Source of the DNA: Sphingobium sp. 15-1
GTDB lineage: Bacteria; Pseudomonadota; Alphaproteobacteria; Sphingomonadales; Sphingomonadaceae
DNA length: 64,000 nt
Direction of reading: 5' to 3'
NCBI RefSeq assembly: GCF_013375535.1
Contig: NZ_JABXJG010000001.1
Coordinates: forward strand, 620,001-684,000
This document shows positions 9,616 to 18,218 of this stretch, one piece after another. The notes beneath the pieces are model-generated. The model did not search any database. It had not been told where the DNA came from and saw only the letters and a list, made by a program, of their open reading frames with translations. Made by a program: the position numbers and the translations under genes. Each line of letters opens with the position of its first letter. Within the stretch, counting starts at the first letter, position 1.

Positions 9616-9648
9616 AGGGCGGCTCCCCATCGGGAAGCCGCCCTTTTT
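9616..9648 (+). terminator. rho-independent terminator
   Basis: The stem AGGGCGGCT/AGCCGCCCT with a short loop is followed directly by TTTTT. It lies 25 bases after the stop of the small secreted protein and a few bases before the end of the convergent glycine-zipper gene, so it may act for both. Confidence 0.85.
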
Positions 9649-9656
9649 CATGGCCT

Positions 9657-9959
9657 TCAGCGGCAGCGACGCTTGCTGTCGATTTCCTTGCCCAGCAGCG
9701 CGCCACCTGCGGCGCCCAGGATCGTGCCGGTGGCGCGGTCGCCACGGGTGTCGATCGCGCGGCCGACCAGCGCACCGCCGACGCCGCCGACGATCAGACC
9801 GGTCGTGCCGTTGGATTTGCGGCAATAGGTGCGACCGTCACGACCGCGCCATTCGCGATATTCATAATGGCGGCGGGCATTCGCGCCATCCGTGGGGACG
9901 GCCATCGAAACGGGAATGGCCAGCGAAACGGCGGCCAGGGCCATAAGGGCTTTACGCAT
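9657..9959 (-). CDS. glycine-zipper 2TM domain protein, exported
   Basis: This is a 100-residue envelope protein. A Sec signal peptide (MRKALMALAAVSLAIPVSMA) is followed by a short charged linker with YEYREWRGRDGRTYC. The C-terminal glycine zipper contains GLIVGGVGGALVGRAID and TGTILGAAGGALLGKEID, as in Rick_17kDa/YMGG-like outer-membrane-associated proteins. The ATG at 9959 has GGAGGAGAAAA directly upstream. Cysteines occur in TYC and in the C-terminal RRC. A structural or envelope-stability role is inferred from the family only. Confidence 0.82.
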   Translation of the reverse strand: MRKALMALAAVSLAIPVSMAVPTDGANARRHYEYREWRGRDGRTYCRKSNGTTGLIVGGVGGALVGRAIDTRGDRATGTILGAAGGALLGKEIDSKRRCR

Positions 9960-10080
9960 TTTTTCTCCTCCAAAAGACGTGCTTTGGTCGTTCAACTCAT
10001 CCATATTGATCGAGGTTGCATGAACCTGCGACAACGACACATCCTATTGTTTTTCAATGGATAAAATTCGAGGCGAGGCG

Positions 10081-10521
10081 ATGGATGAACGCGACGGACG
10101 GGCGGCCAAGGCATTGATCGACGCCCTTGGCCTTTCGCCTCATCCCGAAGGCGGATGGTTTCGGGAGACTTGGCGGGCGGGAAATGCCCCTAGCGAGCGG
10201 GCCGCCGGGACGGCGATTTATTTTCTGCTGGAGGCCCATCAGCATTCTCGCTGGCATCGGGTCGATGCCGATGAACATTGGTTCTGGCATGCCGGCGCGC
10301 CGATCACCCTCGCCATCGCGGCGGAGGGCGGTCCAGTGCGGGAGTGTCTGCTCGGCGGCGATGTGCTGGCGGGGCAGCAGCCCCAAATAGGGGTTCCGGC
10401 GCATCACTGGCAGGCGGCACAGCCCATGGGCGGTTGGGCGTTGGTAAGTTGCACCGTGGTCCCGGGCTTCGAATTTTCGGGCTTTACGCTGGCGCCGGAA
10501 GGGTGGGCGCCGGGAGTCTGA
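10081..10521 (+). CDS. DUF985 family cupin protein
   Basis: This is a 146-residue cupin of the DUF985 family. It shows the typical entry LGLSPHPEGGWFRETWR and the SRWHRVDADEHWFWHAG block that holds the putative metal ligands, then QAAQPMGGWALVSCTVVPGFEFSGF near the C-terminus. The fold resembles isomerase or dioxygenase cupins, but no reaction is established that I can name. The ATG at 10081 fits the family N-terminus; an in-frame ATG at 10057 would add eight residues. Two perfect DnaA boxes lie directly downstream. Confidence 0.82.
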   Translation: MDERDGRAAKALIDALGLSPHPEGGWFRETWRAGNAPSERAAGTAIYFLLEAHQHSRWHRVDADEHWFWHAGAPITLAIAAEGGPVRECLLGGDVLAGQQPQIGVPAHHWQAAQPMGGWALVSCTVVPGFEFSGFTLAPEGWAPGV

Positions 10522-10606
10522 ATCGCCTGGAAAAAATTATCCACATTTATCCACAGCTTTAGGGCGAATCCGTCTTCGAAGTGCAAGATTCCGCTTTGAG
10601 CGACTC
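10514..10606. promoter_or_regulatory. tandem DnaA boxes with clustered GANTC sites
   Basis: Two perfect TTATCCACA nonamers lie at 10537-10545 and 10547-10555, ten bases apart and in the same orientation. Five GANTC sites (starting at 10514, 10520, 10566, 10587 and 10602) fall within 93 bases; a sixth is at 10897. GANTC is the target of the alphaproteobacterial cell-cycle methylase CcrM. The combination suggests a DnaA- and methylation-controlled locus, possibly replication-related. Confidence 0.6.
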
Positions 10607-10995
10607 GCTTTTGGTGAGAGCATCTTCTTATCGGAAAGACCGGGAGACAGAGAAATCTGGATGCCAAAGTCAGTGAGAAATCAGTAACTTGAAGGGATTT
10701 TCGAGCGTCGGGAAAGAAGCATGGACCGGAAGGAAAATGTGGAAATCCGATGGTTCTCAATAGACGATGCCGTGCACGCGCGAAAGTGAACGTCGGGCAT
10801 CGAATAAAGAGGACAGGCTGCGGGAGAACGGCCGACCGGCCGAACAAACGGAGCCGACACGATAGCAAAGCCTTTGAGGCGGACCTATCGCACGCCGAGT
10901 CCGATGATCGCATCTTGAAAGAGAAGCGGATCGAGAGACACGACGGAAGTGGGGACCGGCAGAAATGCCGGCCCCCATTTTGCTTTTTGGGGATA
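10522..10995. other. 474-base intergenic region without a convincing protein gene
   Basis: This stretch is visibly richer in A and T than its surroundings, especially from 10522 to 10760. It contains the DnaA boxes and GANTC cluster, several AGAAATC-like words (about 10651, 10675 and 10740) and, at its right end, a terminator-like hairpin on the + strand. Open reading frames in it lack ribosome-binding sites and recognisable sequence. An origin-like region or an untranslated RNA ending at the hairpin are both possible. Confidence 0.5.
10951..10988 (+). terminator. hairpin with T-rich tail, + strand
   Basis: The arms GGGGACCGGC (10951-10960) and GCCGGCCCCC (10967-10976) pair with one mismatch around a six-base loop and are followed by ATTTTGCTTTTT. 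The T-rich side faces rightward, so it would end a + strand transcript crossing 10522-10950, rather than the leftward YkvA gene beside it. Confidence 0.5.
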
Positions 10996-11382
10996 TCAGG
11001 CGAAGCGGCGCATTGCCCAGAGGCCGGCCAGAAGCGTCACACCCAGCCACAGCAGGATAATCAGCACCATCGCGGTCCGGCTTTTCGGACGTTCCGCCAT
11101 ATTCCGCGCCTGGCTGCGGAATTCGGTCATCAGCGGGGGCGGGATAAGGCGGATCGCCAGCATGATGCCCAGGGGAAGGATGATGAGGTCGTCCAGATAG
11201 CCCAGGATCGGGATGAAATCCGGAATGAGGTCGACAGGGCTGAGCGCATAGCCCGCAACCCCCGCGGCAACGAGTTTGGCGATAAGGGGCGTGCGGCTGT
11301 CGCGGGCGGCAAGCCATAGGGCGACGATGTCGACCTTCAGCGCGCGTGCCCAGCTTTTCAGGCTTTGAAGTATCAGTGCCAT
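10996..11382 (-). CDS. YkvA family (DUF1232) membrane protein
   Basis: This is a 128-residue protein with the DUF1232 core GYALSPVDLIPDFIPILGYLDDLIIL in the middle, followed by a C-terminal hydrophobic segment (AMVLIILLWLGVTLLAGLWAM) that looks like a transmembrane helix. The family is widespread and has no settled function. The ATG at 11382 was chosen because the upstream extension of this frame runs into the tRNA-Thr gene. It lies just downstream of that tRNA on the same strand. Confidence 0.82.
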   Translation of the reverse strand: MALILQSLKSWARALKVDIVALWLAARDSRTPLIAKLVAAGVAGYALSPVDLIPDFIPILGYLDDLIILPLGIMLAIRLIPPPLMTEFRSQARNMAERPKSRTAMVLIILLWLGVTLLAGLWAMRRFA

Positions 11383-11432
11383 GTCGCTGCTATCGGGTGA
11401 AGCGGCCCGCGCCGCAAGCGAATGGGCCGATA

Positions 11433-11507
<75 letters not shown>

Positions 11508-11538
11508 GCGTCCGTTTCGGACGGGGAGCGCCTTACTA

Positions 11539-12399
11539 TCAGATGATGCCGAACGTCCAGCCCTCTGTTGCGGCGATTTTTTCATCGAGCGGCGCGGGAG
11601 TCCACAGGCTGGGCCGGAGCGCGGCGCGGCGTAGCCAGGCGGCGGTCAGGATCGCGTCGGCGCCGTGATCGTCCGGCGGCAGGCCCAGATGCGGCTGCGA
11701 TTCGACAGCGAACAGCGCGTCGTTCAGTGCGGCAAGGTCACGCATCTTGGCCTTGCCCTTGGGGCGTCCGGCGGCACGGGCGGCGACGCTGGTGTAGATT
11801 TCGACGACCAGCGAACCGATTTTGGGCGGCGGGTCGAACGGCCAGACCGGCACATGGGCGTGGACATGGTGGAGCAGTCGCATCCCAGCGAAACTGGCCT
11901 TGGCCACCTGCGCGGCGCCAATGGCGTCGTAGACGGTGGAGGGCTTGCCCCCGCCCTGCGCGTTGTAATGCGCTTCACAGGCGCGGTTGTGCATATAGTC
12001 GGCCTTGATGCCGTCCGCCTTGCCGAAATAGAAATGGCGGCGGTGAGTGCGTTCGAGCAGGCTGGCCGCGCCCAGATCCTCATCCTCGCAAATGCTGTCG
12101 ACATAGGCCCAGAAGGCCGGGCCGGCGGTCGGCACCTCGTCGCCGGGAAGATAGCTCTGGCGGGCGACATAGGGCGGGGCGAAGCTGAAATCGAAGCCGA
12201 ACAGGGTAGGGGCTTCGCGGGCCGTCCGGATCAGCCAGTCCGCGACCGCCCGGCGGGACCAGTAGCCGCCGCCGTCTGGATGCTGGAGCGTGGGAACCGC
12301 GTCTCCGGCTTCGCAAAGGGCGACGGCTATACCCTTGTGGCGCGATCCCTTGGCGCCCGACCAGTCGATGACGGCATAGCGGACGAAGCGCGGCGTCAT
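11539..12399 (-). CDS. DUF429-like protein (RNase H-like fold predicted)
   Basis: This is a 286-residue protein that begins after a variable N-terminus with the strand RYAVIDWSGAKG, followed by TLFGFDFSFAPP. The pattern of an early Asp in a beta-strand and a second FDF strand resembles DUF429 predicted nucleases with an RNase H-like fold. A late DDHGADAILTAAWLR segment could supply further acidic residues. The family assignment is tentative. The ATG at 12399 overlaps the stop of rarA (ATGA), so it is translationally coupled to rarA and may serve DNA or RNA metabolism. Confidence 0.6.
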   Translation of the reverse strand: MTPRFVRYAVIDWSGAKGSRHKGIAVALCEAGDAVPTLQHPDGGGYWSRRAVADWLIRTAREAPTLFGFDFSFAPPYVARQSYLPGDEVPTAGPAFWAYVDSICEDEDLGAASLLERTHRRHFYFGKADGIKADYMHNRACEAHYNAQGGGKPSTVYDAIGAAQVAKASFAGMRLLHHVHAHVPVWPFDPPPKIGSLVVEIYTSVAARAAGRPKGKAKMRDLAALNDALFAVESQPHLGLPPDDHGADAILTAAWLRRAALRPSLWTPAPLDEKIAATEGWTFGII

Positions 12400-13709
12400 T
12401 TCCCGCGGCGTTCGGCTTTCAGGCGGTCCCAATAGGCAAGACGTTCGGCAATGCGGGCTTCGAAACCTCGTTCGGAGGGAGCGTAGAAGCGCTGGGGCTG
12501 CATCTCCTCCGGCCAATAATTGTCGCCGGAAAAGCCGTCCGCCGCGTCATGGTCATATTGATAGCCCTTGCCGTAGCCGATATTCTTCATGAGCTTGGTC
12601 GGGGCGTTCAGAATATTCTGCGGCGGCATCAGCGATCCGGTTTCGCGGGCGGATTTCCACGCGGCCTTCATGGCGCTGTAGGCGGCGTTGGATTTGGGCG
12701 CGGTGGCGCAATAGAGGCAGGCCTGGACGATGGCCAGTTCGCCTTCGGGGGAGCCGAGAAACTCATAAGTGTCCTTGGCGGCGAGGCACTGGACAACGGC
12801 CTGCGGGTCGGCCAGGCCTATATCCTCCACGGCGAAGCGAACGAGGCGGCGCAGGACATAAAGTGGTTCCTCGCCCGCCGTCAGCATGCGGGCGAGATAA
12901 TAGAGCGCCGCCTGCGGGTCCGATCCGCGCAGGCTTTTGTGCAGCGCGGAGATGAGGTTGTAATGGCCCTCCCGGCCTTTGTCATAGACCGCAACCCGGC
13001 GGTGGAGCAGGGCGGATAGGCCCGCCGGGTCGAGCGGCTGTGGAATGTCGATCGAATAGAGAGTCTCGACCTGATTGAGCAGGAAGCGGCCGTCGCCGTC
13101 GGCGCTGGCGAGCAGCGCTTCGCGGGCGGCGGCATCGAGGGGCAGGGGGCGGCCCGTCAGCGCTTCGGCGCGGTCCAGCAATTGTTCGAGAGCGCTTGCG
13201 TCCAACCGGCGCAGGATCAGCACCTGCGCGCGGGAAAGAAGCGCCGCGTTAAGCTCGAAACTGGGATTCTCGGTGGTCGCGCCGACCAAAGTGACGGTGC
13301 CGTCCTCCACGAAGGGAAGGAAGCCGTCCTGCTGCGCCCGATTGAAGCGGTGGATTTCGTCCACGAAGAGCAGGGTTTTTTCGCCGCGCCGGGCATGTTC
13401 CCGGGCGGCGGCGAAGACTTTCTTGAGGTCCGCGACGCCGGAGAAAACGGCGGAGATCGGTTCGAAGCGCATCCCCACCGCGTCCGCGAGCAGGCGGGAG
13501 ATGGTGGTCTTGCCCGTGCCCGGCGGACCCCAGAGGATGATCGAGGAGAGCCTTCCCGCCGCGACCATGCGGCCGATGGCGCCTTCGGGACCGGTCAGAT
13601 GATCCTGTCCGACCACTTCGGCCAGGGTGCGTGGGCGCAGCAGGTCGGCCAGCGGCGCGTCCGCCGGGGTCGTGGTGGGCAGGTCGTCAGGAGCGAAAAG
13701 ATCAGCCAT
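12396..13709 (-). CDS. rarA: replication-associated recombination protein A (RarA/MgsA)
   Basis: This is a 437-residue AAA+ ATPase related to clamp loaders and to eukaryotic Mgs1/WRNIP1, acting at stalled replication forks. The Walker A motif GPPGTGKT is at residues 61-68, Walker B is FVDEIHRF, and sensor 1 is in GATTENPSFELN. The C-terminal tetramerisation domain shows AAWKSARETGSLMPPQNILNAPT and GYQYDHD, typical of the family. Its length matches E. coli RarA (447). It is transcribed leftward with the coupled DUF429-like gene. Confidence 0.93.
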   Translation of the reverse strand: MADLFAPDDLPTTTPADAPLADLLRPRTLAEVVGQDHLTGPEGAIGRMVAAGRLSSIILWGPPGTGKTTISRLLADAVGMRFEPISAVFSGVADLKKVFAAAREHARRGEKTLLFVDEIHRFNRAQQDGFLPFVEDGTVTLVGATTENPSFELNAALLSRAQVLILRRLDASALEQLLDRAEALTGRPLPLDAAAREALLASADGDGRFLLNQVETLYSIDIPQPLDPAGLSALLHRRVAVYDKGREGHYNLISALHKSLRGSDPQAALYYLARMLTAGEEPLYVLRRLVRFAVEDIGLADPQAVVQCLAAKDTYEFLGSPEGELAIVQACLYCATAPKSNAAYSAMKAAWKSARETGSLMPPQNILNAPTKLMKNIGYGKGYQYDHDAADGFSGDNYWPEEMQPQRFYAPSERGFEARIAERLAYWDRLKAERRGK

Positions 13710-13754
13710 CGGCCCCGATATAGGAAGGCTTTGGCTTTCAGGGAACGCTCTTGA

Positions 13755-14933
13755 TCAGGGAACCGGGCTGGACCGCACCAACGCCCCATGTTCCCGCTGG
13801 CGGATCACGCGGACATAGGTGTCGACCAGCGCCTGGTTCACCTGATCCCAGCCATAGCGCTCCGCTTCGCACATGGCGGCCGCCCCGGCGGCGGCGCGCG
13901 CGGCCGGATCGGTGCAATAGGCGCTCAGGGCATCGGCAAAGGCGGTGATCGCGCCGGGGCGGATCAGGCGGCCGGTCACGCCTTCGGTGACCAGGCTTTC
14001 GCTGCCGGTGGCGCGGGCGGCGACGGTGGGAAGGCCGCAGGCCATCGCCTCCAGCGTCACATTGCCGAAGGTTTCCGTGACGCTGGGGTTGAACAGCATG
14101 TCCATGCTGGCGACTGCGCGGCCCAGGTCCGGACCCTTCTGGAAGCCGGTGAAGACGGCACCCGGCAGGCGGTTTTCGAACCATTCGCGCGCCGGGCCTT
14201 CACCGACGATCAGGACCTTGTGCCCCACATTCCTGGACGTCAGATGGTCGATCGTGTCGGAAAACACGTCGAGGCCCTTTTCCATCACCAATCGGCCGAT
14301 GAAGCCGATCACTGGTTCGTCATCCGCTATGCCCAGCGACCGGCGCCACGCCATGTCGCGGCGGCCGGGGTTGAAGATCTCCCGGTCGATGCCGCGGGTC
14401 CAGATGCCGACATCATAGCTCATCCGCTGTTCGCGCAGCAGTTGCGCCATCGATTCGGACGGCGCGACGATGGCGTCGCAGCGGCGGTAGAAGCGGCGCA
14501 GGATCGATTCGATCAGCGGCTCCAGAAAGGCGAGGCCATAATAGCGCGGATAGGTTTCGAAGCGGGTGTGGACCGAAGCGACGGCGGGCAGGCCGCGCGC
14601 GCGCGCCCAACTGATCGCGCGGTGGCCGAGCGGATCGGGGCTGGAGACATGCACCAGATTGGGCGCGAAGCGCTTGAGGTCGCGGCGGACGGCGCCCGAA
14701 AGACGATAGGGAATCCGATATTCGCTGCGCCCCGGCACGGGGACGGACGGCGCGCTGACCAGGTCGCCCGCCGGATCGAAGGCTGGGGTGTCGGTGGTGG
14801 GTGAATAGACCCGCACCGCCGCGCCCTGCCGCAGCAGATAGCCGACGAAGCGGTTGAGCGCCTGGTTCGCGCCATCGCGAACATAATTGTAATTGCCGCT
14901 GAAGAGCGCGACGCGAAGCCCCTTAACATCCAT
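13755..14933 (-). CDS. glycosyltransferase family 4 protein
   Basis: This is a 392-residue GT-B glycosyltransferase of the GT4 family. The N-terminal acceptor domain opens with LRVALFSGNYNYVRDGANQ, and the donor domain carries VIGFIGRLVMEKGLD and the E-x7-E region in NPSVTETFGNVTLEAMACGLP. It is most like the alpha-mannosyl/glucuronosyl lipid transferases that modify membrane glycolipids, but donor and acceptor cannot be fixed from sequence. No transmembrane helix is evident; membrane association would be peripheral. It is divergent from the small DUF2945 gene. Confidence 0.85.
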   Translation of the reverse strand: MDVKGLRVALFSGNYNYVRDGANQALNRFVGYLLRQGAAVRVYSPTTDTPAFDPAGDLVSAPSVPVPGRSEYRIPYRLSGAVRRDLKRFAPNLVHVSSPDPLGHRAISWARARGLPAVASVHTRFETYPRYYGLAFLEPLIESILRRFYRRCDAIVAPSESMAQLLREQRMSYDVGIWTRGIDREIFNPGRRDMAWRRSLGIADDEPVIGFIGRLVMEKGLDVFSDTIDHLTSRNVGHKVLIVGEGPAREWFENRLPGAVFTGFQKGPDLGRAVASMDMLFNPSVTETFGNVTLEAMACGLPTVAARATGSESLVTEGVTGRLIRPGAITAFADALSAYCTDPAARAAAGAAAMCEAERYGWDQVNQALVDTYVRVIRQREHGALVRSSPVP

Positions 14934-15056
14934 CCGCCGCCCTTAAACCAGACAATCGCAAAACCCAAGGGAACCGCGACCGCATTCGGGATTTTTGCTT
15001 GTCGGCAGCCATGATCACCGGCCGGCGCGGTTGTTCCCTATAGGAGAGAATGCTTG

Positions 15057-15275
15057 ATGACCGAAAGCTTTCGCAAAGGAGCGAGGGTCAAGTGGAATTG
15101 GGGGCAAGGCGTCGGCCGCGGAAGAGTGGCCGAGCGGTTCGACCAGCATGTCGAACGCAAGATCGAAGGCGCGGTCATACGCCGCAACGGTTCCAGCCGG
15201 AATCCGGCCTATCTGGTGACGACCGACAGCGGCAGCGAAGTGCTGAAGCTGGGATCGGAGCTTTCCCCGGCCTGA
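15057..15275 (+). CDS. DUF2945 family small protein (hypervirulence-associated TUDOR-like)
   Basis: This is a 72-residue protein matching the DUF2945/HVA1 small-domain family. KGARVKWNWGQGVGRGRV is the hallmark, followed by ERKIEGAVIRRNGSSRNPAYLV and a terminal EVLKLGSEL. The fold is predicted to be a small SH3/TUDOR-like barrel and the function in bacteria is unknown. The ATG at 15057 is placed eight bases after TAGGAGAG. It precedes the MOSC gene by 57 bases and may share its transcript. Confidence 0.78.
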   Translation: MTESFRKGARVKWNWGQGVGRGRVAERFDQHVERKIEGAVIRRNGSSRNPAYLVTTDSGSEVLKLGSELSPA

Positions 15276-15332
15276 TGCCTTTTCCCGTCGAGCGGCCTTT
15301 CCCTGCCGACGGCTTCCGTGCCAAGGAAGGGC

Positions 15333-15983
15333 ATGACCGCCTGTTTCATGACCGTCGATGCGCTGCTGACCGGCAGGCCGGTTCCGTTTCGGGACGGCGA
15401 ATATAGCGCCATCGCCAAGACTCCGGTGAAGGGGGCCGTGCGGATCGGCTGGCTTGGCCTGGAAGGGGACGGCGTGGCCGATACCCAGCATCATGGCGGC
15501 TGGGACAAGGCGGTTCATCTCTATCCGCAGGACCATTATGGCTGGTGGCGGGACCGGAAGCCGGGCCATATTTTGCTCGACCAGCCGGGCGCCTTTGGCG
15601 AGAATATCGCGTCCCGCGGCATGACCGAGGCGGAAATCTGCCTGGGCGACCGCTTCTCCCTGGGCAGCGCGGTGATCGAGGTGAGCCATGGGCGGCAGCC
15701 CTGCTGGAAGCTCGATCATCGTTTCGGCGCCAGGGACGTGATGGCGACCATCGTGAAGACGGCGCGCTGCGGCATCTATTTCCGCGTCATCCGCGAAGGT
15801 GAGGCCGAGGCGGGCACGAGGATGGACCTGCTGGAGCGGCCCTTGCCTGACTGGCCGGTAGCGCGGGTGTTCCGGCTGCTGATCGGCGGGGGACACAAAG
15901 CCGAGCCAGAGGCGGTGTGGGCGCTGGCGGACATGCCGGTCTTGGCCGAAGCGTGGCGCGAACGGGCGCGGAAATTGGCGTGA
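15333..15983 (+). CDS. MOSC domain protein (YiiM-like)
   Basis: This is a 216-residue MOSC-domain protein of the YiiM group, which act in molybdenum-cofactor-dependent reductions of N-hydroxylated compounds. The signatures are GLEGDGVADTQHHGGWDKAVHLYP near residues 45-68 and the conserved cysteine in SHGRQPCWKLDHRFG, expected to take part in cofactor or sulfur handling. A C-terminal 3-alpha domain follows. The ATG at 15333 has AAGGAAGG just upstream; alternative in-frame starts exist at 15318 and 15348. Confidence 0.85.
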   Translation: MTACFMTVDALLTGRPVPFRDGEYSAIAKTPVKGAVRIGWLGLEGDGVADTQHHGGWDKAVHLYPQDHYGWWRDRKPGHILLDQPGAFGENIASRGMTEAEICLGDRFSLGSAVIEVSHGRQPCWKLDHRFGARDVMATIVKTARCGIYFRVIREGEAEAGTRMDLLERPLPDWPVARVFRLLIGGGHKAEPEAVWALADMPVLAEAWRERARKLA

Positions 15984-16052
15984 TAATCAGGGGGTGAGAT
16001 AGGGTTGGCTGGCTTTGGCCAATAGGGGACATAAGCTGGCCTATCCCTCATT

Positions 16053-16143
16053 CGTCATGCTGAACTTGTTTCAGCATCCATTTCTCCCCACGAACCAAGG
16101 CTCAATCCGGAGGAATGGACCCTGAAACAAGTTCAGGGTGACG
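16053..16143. repeat. REP-like interspersed palindrome, copy 2
   Basis: The left arm (16053-16080) is identical to the left arm of the copy at 7607. The right arm (16116-16143) pairs with it apart from two short compensated-looking blocks (ACC/GGT in place of ATG/CAT). It lies between the convergent MOSC and purU genes, the same kind of site as copy 1. Confidence 0.8.
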
Positions 16144-16195
16144 ATTATGGAAACGGCAGGAAACCACCCATTCAAGCCGCCCCTCCACCCCAATC

Positions 16196-17062
16196 CTACC
16201 GGAACACCACCGTCTTCCCGCCATTCTGCAACACGCGCCGATCGGCCAGCCAGCCGACCGCGCGCGCCAGCACCTGCGCCTCTATGTCCCGCCCGATCCG
16301 GATCATATCCTCCGCCGTGGCGCGATGATCGACCCGCTCCACCGCCTGCTCGATGATCGGCCCTTCGTCGAGATCGGCGGTCACGAAATGCGCCGTCGCC
16401 CCGATAAGCTTGACCCCGCGCTCATGCGCCCGGTGATAGGGTCGCGCCCCCTTGAACCCCGGCAGGAAGCTGTGATGGATGTTGACGCAGCGCCCCTCCA
16501 GCGCTTCGACCAACTCCTCCGACAGCACCTGCATATAGCGCGCCAGGATCAGATATTCCGACCGCGTCCGATCGAAAATGCCCAGCAGCGCGGCCTCTTG
16601 CGCCGCCTTGTCCCCATTGGGCGGCAGTTCATGATAGGGAATGCCGTGCCACTCCGTGATCCGGCGCATGTCGGGATGGTTGGACACCACGCCCATGATG
16701 TCGACAGCCAGCGTCCCCGTCTGCCAGCGGTGCAGCAGATCCGCCAGACAATGCGACCCCTTGGACACCGCGATCAGCATGCGCGGTTTCTCATCCGCCG
16801 CCGTCAACCGCCAGTCCATCGCGAAGCGCGTCCCGACATTGGCGAATTCCTGGCGCAGCCGTTCGGTGTCGCTCATGCGCTCATCAGTCGCCTCGAACGC
16901 AACGCGCATGAAGAAGCGGCCCGCTTCCCGGTCGGCATATTGCTGGCTGTCGGTGATGAAGCCGCCGCGTTCGGCCAGGAACTGGCTCACCGCCGCGACG
17001 ATACCCACCCGATCGGCGCAGGCCAAGGTCAGCACCCAGGATGGAACAACCGGATCAGTCAA
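16196..17062 (-). CDS. purU: formyltetrahydrofolate deformylase (PurU)
   Basis: This enzyme hydrolyses 10-formyltetrahydrofolate to tetrahydrofolate and formate, balancing one-carbon units. The 288-residue protein has an N-terminal ACT domain (LACADRVGIVAAVSQFLAERGG) and a C-terminal formyltransferase domain with the catalytic Asn/His/Asp region VNIHHSFLPGFKGARPYHRAHERGVK...VTADLDEGPI. I place the start at the TTG at 17062 because it gives the family N-terminus TDPVVPSW and has GGGGGAGA about six bases upstream; another TTG at 17080 would add six residues. Confidence 0.92.
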   Translation of the reverse strand: MTDPVVPSWVLTLACADRVGIVAAVSQFLAERGGFITDSQQYADREAGRFFMRVAFEATDERMSDTERLRQEFANVGTRFAMDWRLTAADEKPRMLIAVSKGSHCLADLLHRWQTGTLAVDIMGVVSNHPDMRRITEWHGIPYHELPPNGDKAAQEAALLGIFDRTRSEYLILARYMQVLSEELVEALEGRCVNIHHSFLPGFKGARPYHRAHERGVKLIGATAHFVTADLDEGPIIEQAVERVDHRATAEDMIRIGRDIEAQVLARAVGWLADRRVLQNGGKTVVFR

Positions 17063-17124
17063 CGCGCATCTCCCCCGCAAATCAGGGGAACCCGTTGCCT
17101 CAAGCCCGCGCCTCGATCAACCCG

Positions 17125-18153
17125 TTACGCGCTTCCTTCGTCCTGCGCGCTCGTCATCGCGAAAATGCCTGTCGCGTTGCCGGTGTCGAAGGCCAGGTCC
17201 AGCCTGCTGGTTTCCGGATCGATGTCCCGGCTGATGAATTCATAGAAAGATCCCGGCACCCGCCGCAATTCATCCCCGGCGAACAGCCGCTCCACCGTAT
17301 CGGCGCGGAAGGCCGTCTGCCGCACCCGCCCCGTTCGGGAGATTTCCAGCCTGTCCTTCATCGGCCAGTCCTCCGCCTTGAGCCGCTCCGCCAGCCCGGC
17401 GACATCCGCCACCCTGTCCGTCGCATGGTTGAAGGCATTGCCCTCCGTCGCGATCCAGGCGGCTTCATGGGATCGGGAGAGGAGCAGTTCATAATCCTCG
17501 ATGCTGGCGGGCTCATGCTGCCGGTCGAAGGCCGCGACGATCACCGGCAGCGCCGCCGCAGCTTCCGCGAGGGAAACGGGGCGGCCGTCCGCATATTTTT
17601 CCAGCACCGCCTTGGCCTCGACCGTCAATGGGTCGCGGGAAGTGCCGAACACGCGTACTGCCGCCTCGGCAAATTCCGGGTCGAAGCGGTCGACATGCAG
17701 TTCCGAGAGGAAGAATTGCGGAATGGTTTCGGGCAGGTCCGCATGGCGATAGGCCCGCCCGGTCATCCGCAGCCGATCAAGCGGATAGACCGCCGCCATC
17801 TCATAGCCCAGGGGCGCCAATATCCGGCTGAACGCCTCTTCGCCCGGCGGCAATTCCCCGGTCGGTCCCTCGGCCAGCCGCACAGTGCGCAGGGCGCCAT
17901 GATCGAACACCACCTTGCCCCCGCGCGCCAGCCGGTCAGCGACATAGGCCGCGCCGCTCGGCACCCGCTCCAGCAGGTCATTAAACAGGGCGATGTTCAT
18001 CGCCATGGCGAAAGCGGCGCGGGAAACATGGGGGCCGCGTTCCGACATCAGCACGGGATCGACATCGAGCGCATTCAGCGTCGCCCGTGCCGCCTCCGCA
18101 CCCAAAATCCCTTCCACCAACGCGTTGATCACCGTTTGATTTTCGACCGACAT
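17125..18153 (-). CDS. DUF1338 family 2-oxoadipate dioxygenase/decarboxylase-like protein
   Basis: This is a 342-residue DUF1338 protein. The family's metal-binding vicinal-oxygen-chelate core includes the region around SERGPHVSRAAFA, FFLSELHVDRF and the diagnostic EGNAFNHATDRV block. Some members (HglS/YdcJ) convert 2-oxoadipate to 2-hydroxyglutarate in D-lysine catabolism, but this protein is shorter than HglS and its substrate is unproven. The ATG at 18153 gives MSVENQTVINALVEGILG, a typical start. It is transcribed leftward, 62 bases upstream of purU. Confidence 0.82.
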   Translation of the reverse strand: MSVENQTVINALVEGILGAEAARATLNALDVDPVLMSERGPHVSRAAFAMAMNIALFNDLLERVPSGAAYVADRLARGGKVVFDHGALRTVRLAEGPTGELPPGEEAFSRILAPLGYEMAAVYPLDRLRMTGRAYRHADLPETIPQFFLSELHVDRFDPEFAEAAVRVFGTSRDPLTVEAKAVLEKYADGRPVSLAEAAAALPVIVAAFDRQHEPASIEDYELLLSRSHEAAWIATEGNAFNHATDRVADVAGLAERLKAEDWPMKDRLEISRTGRVRQTAFRADTVERLFAGDELRRVPGSFYEFISRDIDPETSRLDLAFDTGNATGIFAMTSAQDEGSA

Positions 18154-18218
18154 GGGACGCTCCGTGATGAAGCCCCATTATCGCACGCTTGAAATAAAAT
18201 TCCAAGCGCTGGTAAGAT

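Noticed and set aside
10404..10913. Long minus-strand reading frame over the DnaA-box region
   Set aside because: It overlaps the DUF985 gene, has no ribosome-binding site and encodes a low-complexity, arginine/serine/proline-rich product typical of a shadow frame.
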